Shown here: piece after piece, positions 58,604-64,000 of the stretch
Layout of the letters: each line of letters starts with the position of its first letter
How positions within the stretch are numbered: position 1 is the first letter of the stretch
Assembly: GCA_037903355.1 (NCBI GenBank)
Contig: JBAJFE010000004.1
Coordinates: forward strand, 248,001-312,000
DNA from: Trichuris trichiura
Taxonomy: Eukaryota > Nematoda > Enoplea > Trichinellida > Trichuridae
DNA: 64,000 nt
Direction: 5' to 3'
The notes under the pieces: generated by a model
Told to the model about the DNA's origin: nothing
The model's database searches: none
The model's input: the letters and a program-made list of their open reading frames with translations, nothing else
Program-made: the position numbers and the translations under genes

Positions 58604-61600
58604 ATGAACTACTTGGGATGGCTGACTAATTTGTTCATACTGTTTTTCTTAAGTTCAGCTATCCACGGAAGGTTTTGTCCATTTGAAATGGTCCTTGACC
58701 AGCGCGCCGGTTTTAGAATAGGCGATCGCTGTTATCAAGTTGTGAAATTTCCTGAAAATAAAAACTTCGTAGAAATGAATCGAAGAAGCTGGCATGAATT
58801 GGGTCGAAAACTTTGTGATCAAAGCATGCCTGACGGCCGTATGAGTGACTTTTGGTTTGCACAGCGTCGCGGGTCACAAGAAATGATAGATGAACCCATG
58901 GTAGACGATACCGTAAAACATTTAGAGCCTAATTTGCGTTTTCTTCGCGGCATTAGAATGGTTAACGCCGTTTCAGATGGAAAAGGTAAGGTTCTGGTGG
59001 ATGTCAAATTCTCAAACGAAACCGTATTCGTAAAACCATTTAACATGAGGAACGGATGGGATGAAAACGCTTTGAAATATGCTCATCACTTCGACACCAA
59101 TCCCTACCAGCATATTTGCTCAACTGTATCGCACCATAATCACACGAAACTTTACTTTAAATCATTTCCGTGCACAGAGATTACAGCGAAGGTAGACGCT
59201 ACGCTTTGTGAGGGCTTTGGAACAGACGACGATGTCTGCAAAACATTTGAAAACAGCAAATGCGTTTGCTCTGAGGGCTACAGTGGAGACTTATGTCAAG
59301 ATGGTAAGCTATTATGCAACTATTGCAACAAAGATTATGTTTCTGAAGTAGTTATAATAATAACAACAAAAATGTTGTTATTAATAGCACCAATGGTACA
59401 CAGGCTGTCTCACGTAAACCGTGCTAACATCATATTCCTTTTCCACAGCGACTCTCTGTCCAAAAAACTTTTCAGATGGCGACAACTGCATCGGAACGCC
59501 ATGTAAAAACTATGCAGTCTGTGAAGATTATTACAAGCGCTATGAGTGCATATGCGCACCAGGATACACAGGCGAGCACTGTGAAATAGGTAAGCCGTAA
59601 ATAGTTTCAATTTATTATTCTTTTGCATATGTCATAACGGAGGCGAGTAATTCAACGCGCGCATATGATGCAGCCCGCCACGGAAGAAACTTGCGCATAT
59701 TTACTGGGTCAAGTAAAAAAGAATGCAGTACTTAAAAAGATGTTCAAGCAGCGCGACTGCTGAGGTGATGAGTCACTTAATTACTGTCTGCCTAACCTAC
59801 ATTTCCAACAGATAATGCTAATGACGAACATTTCATATCCTTTAAAACAGCTTTAGTTTCTTTTTAACTGTTCAGTAAGTAATGGCTGTCCTTTATTTGG
59901 CCGGGAACAATGCAGTAGCCCGTCAATAGCTAGGTTTGTTATGCTTGTAAAAATGCAGTATGACAAAGGCTGAGTACAAATCTGCTTATCGTCATCGTAT
60001 TGTGGTTTTGCGGGTCATCCTGTTCTGTCCTCACCAAAACCTGGACATAGAACAAGCCACAAGCCCTTGTGTTTTAATAAGGGCGGAACAGAATAGCCAG
60101 CATGTCCTCCGGTAAAGGCAGAACAAGACAGTGATATTCTTAACGGAAAGGACCATGGATTCCCAGAAGTCAAGCGCAAAAATCAAATTCTCGATATTGC
60201 CTGTTTTACTGTATTTTACTGAGCAGAACAGGCTTGATTATTGCAAAAATTACTGTGCAGCGCAAATAGGGAGAAGATTTAAAAGACGAATTCTGTAACT
60301 TTGTCAGCCTCTTGTTGCTTTGGGTTTGTAGCGGGCGCGACCGCCCTTGTTACTTAAGTATCAAAAAAGTATATCGTAGGATATATACCTATCAATCTAA
60401 TACTGATACTGTAGTTCATTGTCACCTGACTTGTATGCTAAGTAAACTTGTTGTGTAACGCTCCTATGGTCCTGCTAAAGGTTTAAAATCAGCATCTGCG
60501 ATGGTTCAACTTTTCAAACACTGATAACGGAATTTGAGTGGAAAGTTGTACGTCTTTTGATAAAAAAAAAAGCGGCCCACGAGTCCGCTGACTATGCTTT
60601 GGTTCGTACGTTTTAAGAAGTTTGCTAATTTTAAAAAAAATTAAATAGCAAAACAGACCTAATAAATGAGCAAATTATGTGCGCTTTTTATGCAAATAAT
60701 TTCTGATTCTCCTTTGTAACAATTTTCCCTAACAACACTTTTGTTCACTTGTGATAATGCACGTATAAGTAAAAAACTTTTCTTTACAAAACGCTAAAGG
60801 CCTTGCTTCACAGAGCTACCCAATGGGCTACCGTACTCTAGGGAACGCAGGTTATTTTTTCGAAAAATACACATTGTCCTGTTTTTCCCATACTGAGAAG
60901 CGTTCCATCAGCTGTGTTCCTTTTTCAGTCAAGGTTAAGCCGAAATGTAAGCCTTGTGTTTAATTTTTGATTTAGGCAAGGGCAGAACGCGATAACCAGC
61001 AACTTTTTCCGGAAAAGAACCTGCATTTAGTGGGTTATGGTAGGCTACTCGCGGGCGCTAGAAAAGAATCCTCCCCTCAGAAATCATGCTCATCAAGAAG
61101 CGCACACTACAGTCACGTACTTGCATCTTAAGGAGATTTGAAAACTGAAACAGTGAAATAGTTCAATCAACTTACTGTCGCTAGCCTTAACCTGTAGTTT
61201 AGCCACAGCCTACTCCGTATATCACTGTAACTTATTTAGATATAGACGAATGTGCCAGCAGCCCTTGTAAAAACAAAGGCGTATGTCACCAATTCCAAGA
61301 TTACTACAACTGCACATGCCCTACGGACTATCGCGGGAAGCATTGCGAGCAAGGTATGCCTTAAATAATTGTTCAAACATTAATCAAATATTGCTAATAA
61401 CTTATTATTGTTTAGGTAAACAGGGTAGAATGCCGATTATTCAAACTAAAGTCTAAGCAAGCGAATCTGTATTTTTTGTTATTTTTCTGCTTCTACTTCA
61501 TTAACTGCAAAATTCACTTCTCAAAGAAGTTTTTAAATGTACGATAAATTATCATGGCTAAACTTCAAGATTAGTTCAAGAAATTTAACTTCATCACTAT

Positions 61601-63003
61601 AAAACGCAGCTAAGAAACGACAGGCTCTTTTACTTTTCCTTTTTGCCCATTAAAATGTACATATATGGAGCAATAGCGCAACGTGCTGACCGCTGAGAAG
61701 TGTCATTCGCAAAATCGATTTCGCTCATTCGAAGCACTTAAGCTGTTGGCAAATGCGAAAACGTGAAATGCGAAAATGGTGGTGAATGCGAAGAAGTTGA
61801 AAACAAGTACAGATGCAAATGTCTATTCGGCTACGGCGGGCAACACTGCGAACAAGGTAACGACGCTTTATTTATTGCTACTATTCGCTGCAAAGGCGAT
61901 ATTAAAATAAAACTGCAAACCTCTCAAATAGCAACATTCAATGCTGAAATAACCTATTTTAAATTTAGTCACCAACTTATGCGTCAGCAGACCGTGTCAG
62001 CATGAAGCTGAATGTGAAGCGGACTCCAAAAATTTTACCTGCAAGTGCAAACCAAAATTTACAGGACGACTATGCGAAAGTAAGTACGGAAAATCTTACC
62101 ATCGACGCATCTACGAAACAGACGAAAGACCTTAATGAGACTTGGAAACTTTGTTTTAGCATCACGTATATGAACTTTCTTAATGATCATTTAAATAATA
62201 ACAAACTGAACTAGCATTCAATCTTATTAGAGTAACCTGTTTGGCGGATTTCTGTCACCCTCAAAGGCGCTTAATAACAACAACGGTAAAATTTCGTAAC
62301 TTTTATGCAGCAGATGTTCATTGCACGTATAATCGCACACAGGTATTCCTGACATTTATTTTTGACATCTTTCATCTTTCAGAGCAGATAGAGGAAAATA
62401 TTGGACGAAAGTTTGTCCTTTTCGGAATTATACTTCCAACGGTTGTGTTCGTCGCTGCCGCGACTTCTTTCCTATCATACGTAAGAGGAGTTTTGTATTA
62501 ATCTGGAATAGTAACAAGCTTTCAGATGATCATAAAGAGTAAAGAAAAGAAACAAAGCCGTCTTAAAAGCAGCAAAACTTCATTTTGGTCGACAGTCCGC
62601 CGCAATCCAAAAAGTTCTATCTACACCTTTTTCACTAGAACTGGAGCAACGAGCAGAGCCAGACCAACAAGCAGAACAGGCTTACCGTTTAAAACAGGAC
62701 GAACAAACAGGACTTATCAGTCTTCGAAACTTTCCCGCCAATCGGATAGAGGTAAAACAAAATGCTACTAATACAAAGATTAAAAACTTGCATAAACTAC
62801 TACAAAAGAAGAAACCAAAATTAGCAGTAAAATAATCTCTATAAGGAAAATTTTCTATTCAAAAATATACGAAACTTTTGGGCCCTTGCCGCCCTGTCAT
62901 AAGTATAATGACGATGACAAAACGAGCAAGATAGCAAAAGTTACATACATTTTTTAAGCTAAAATCTTTCCTTTCAGAACTTCTACCGTTAAATAGAACA
63001 TAA
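58604..63003 (+). CDS. Single-pass membrane protein, lectin-like N-terminus and five EGF domains
   Basis: Exons 58604-59303, 59449-59589, 61240-61353, 61743-61856, 61969-62079, 62383-62480, 62526-62751, 62978-63003 join in phase to 509 residues. Signal peptide (MNYLGWLTNLFILFFLSSAI), then about 200 residues with CTLD-like features (GDRCYQVV, SWHELGRKLCDQ, DFWFAQ) but no sugar-binding EPN/WND signature that I can see. Five EGF modules follow, mostly one per phase-1 exon; the third starts DIDECASSPC as in calcium-binding EGFs. A membrane segment (FVLFGIILPTVVFVAAATSF) precedes a basic, Ser/Thr-rich cytoplasmic tail. The last exon is uncertain: another open exon 63063-63227 follows but does not fit the phase. 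Start ATG is 1 nt after CACTTCAAG. An extracellular adhesion or receptor role is inferred. Confidence 0.75.
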
Positions 63004-63062
63004 TGATATTATATGGTCCTAGACAAGCTGGCAGATGCCTATGTATTCTGATGTCATTGCAG

Positions 63063-63227
63063 GGACCACAAGGAGATGATTGCGTAGACGTTCGAATATA
63101 CGCGAAGCTCGAATGGAAGGAACAAGTTGAACTTCAGCCGCCAAAGACGAAGGAAAAAATCGTCGTTTACAGCGTTGTCAATCAGCACTCCATCAGAGAT
63201 GGAAATTTTTCAATTGCATTTACTTGA
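63063..63227 (+). other. Orphan open exon-like frame
   Basis: After CATTGCAG a 54-residue frame (GDDCVDVRIYAKLEWKEQ...) ends at 63227. It looks protein-like and could be an alternative last exon of the EGF gene, but a connecting exon of suitable phase was not found. Its stop is 1 nt from the PNO1 stop on the other strand. Confidence 0.3.
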
Positions 63228-63228
63228 C

Positions 63229-64000
<772 letters not shown>

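Overview
The window is nuclear DNA of a small-genome animal, most probably a clade I (Dorylaimia) nematode close to Trichuris. The evidence is that every well-resolved gene is cut by many GT-AG introns, mostly 45-60 nt. The gene set (teneurin, a TWK-type K2P channel, secreted Ly6-like and kelch-like proteins) fits a nematode, and base composition is moderately AT-rich. Several start codons lie 1-18 nt behind a splice-acceptor-like AG, as expected with spliced-leader trans-splicing. The genus is an inference; phylum and introns are seen directly. I rebuilt gene models by hand from splice sites, reading phase and remembered family sequences; no search was run.

Layout. 1-10.5 kb (-): a teneurin gene with 15 exons, running off the left edge before its NHL and YD-repeat parts; its large introns hold a foldback repeat and a Ly6-like relic. 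10.5-11.4 kb (+): a weak candidate gene. 11.4-19.2 kb: no gene seen. 19.3-22.4 kb (-): a secreted kelch-like protein. 22.4-29.0 kb: mostly repeats, including a hAT-type MITE with an 8-bp target duplication and an AAT/ATT foldback. 29.0-31.3 kb (+): a GPI-anchored Ly6/Quiver-like protein. 31.6-32.5 kb (-): PAF-acetylhydrolase 1B catalytic subunit. 34.4-34.9 kb: compound inverted repeat. 35.3-36.4 kb: a near-perfect 1.1-kb palindrome whose arms each carry the same 42-residue membrane microprotein. 37.3-38.6 kb (+): a TRBP/Loquacious/RDE-4-like protein with three dsRNA-binding domains. 41.0-42.6 kb (-): a single-exon two-pore potassium channel.

44.7-49.7 kb (-): DNA polymerase delta catalytic subunit, all 25 exons resolved (1,098 residues). 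It is head-to-head with 50.4-53.3 kb (+) DDX56, an ATP-dependent RNA helicase for large ribosomal subunit assembly (15 exons, 546 residues). 53.4-55.0 kb (+): WIPI4/WDR45, only about 120 nt after DDX56 in an operon-like arrangement. 55.9-57.0 kb (+): a UBASH3/STS-like histidine phosphatase homologue that has lost both active-site arginines. 58.6-63.0 kb (+): a membrane protein with a C-type-lectin-like N-terminus and five EGF domains. 63.2 kb to the right edge (-): PNO1, a small-subunit ribosome assembly factor, convergent with the EGF gene.

Most genes are unrelated housekeeping or signalling genes packed closely from 31 to 64 kb, with a repeat-rich, gene-poor left-centre. DDX56 and PNO1 both serve ribosome assembly. 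The long palindrome beside a dsRNA-binding RNAi factor is suggestive, but nothing beyond adjacency links them.
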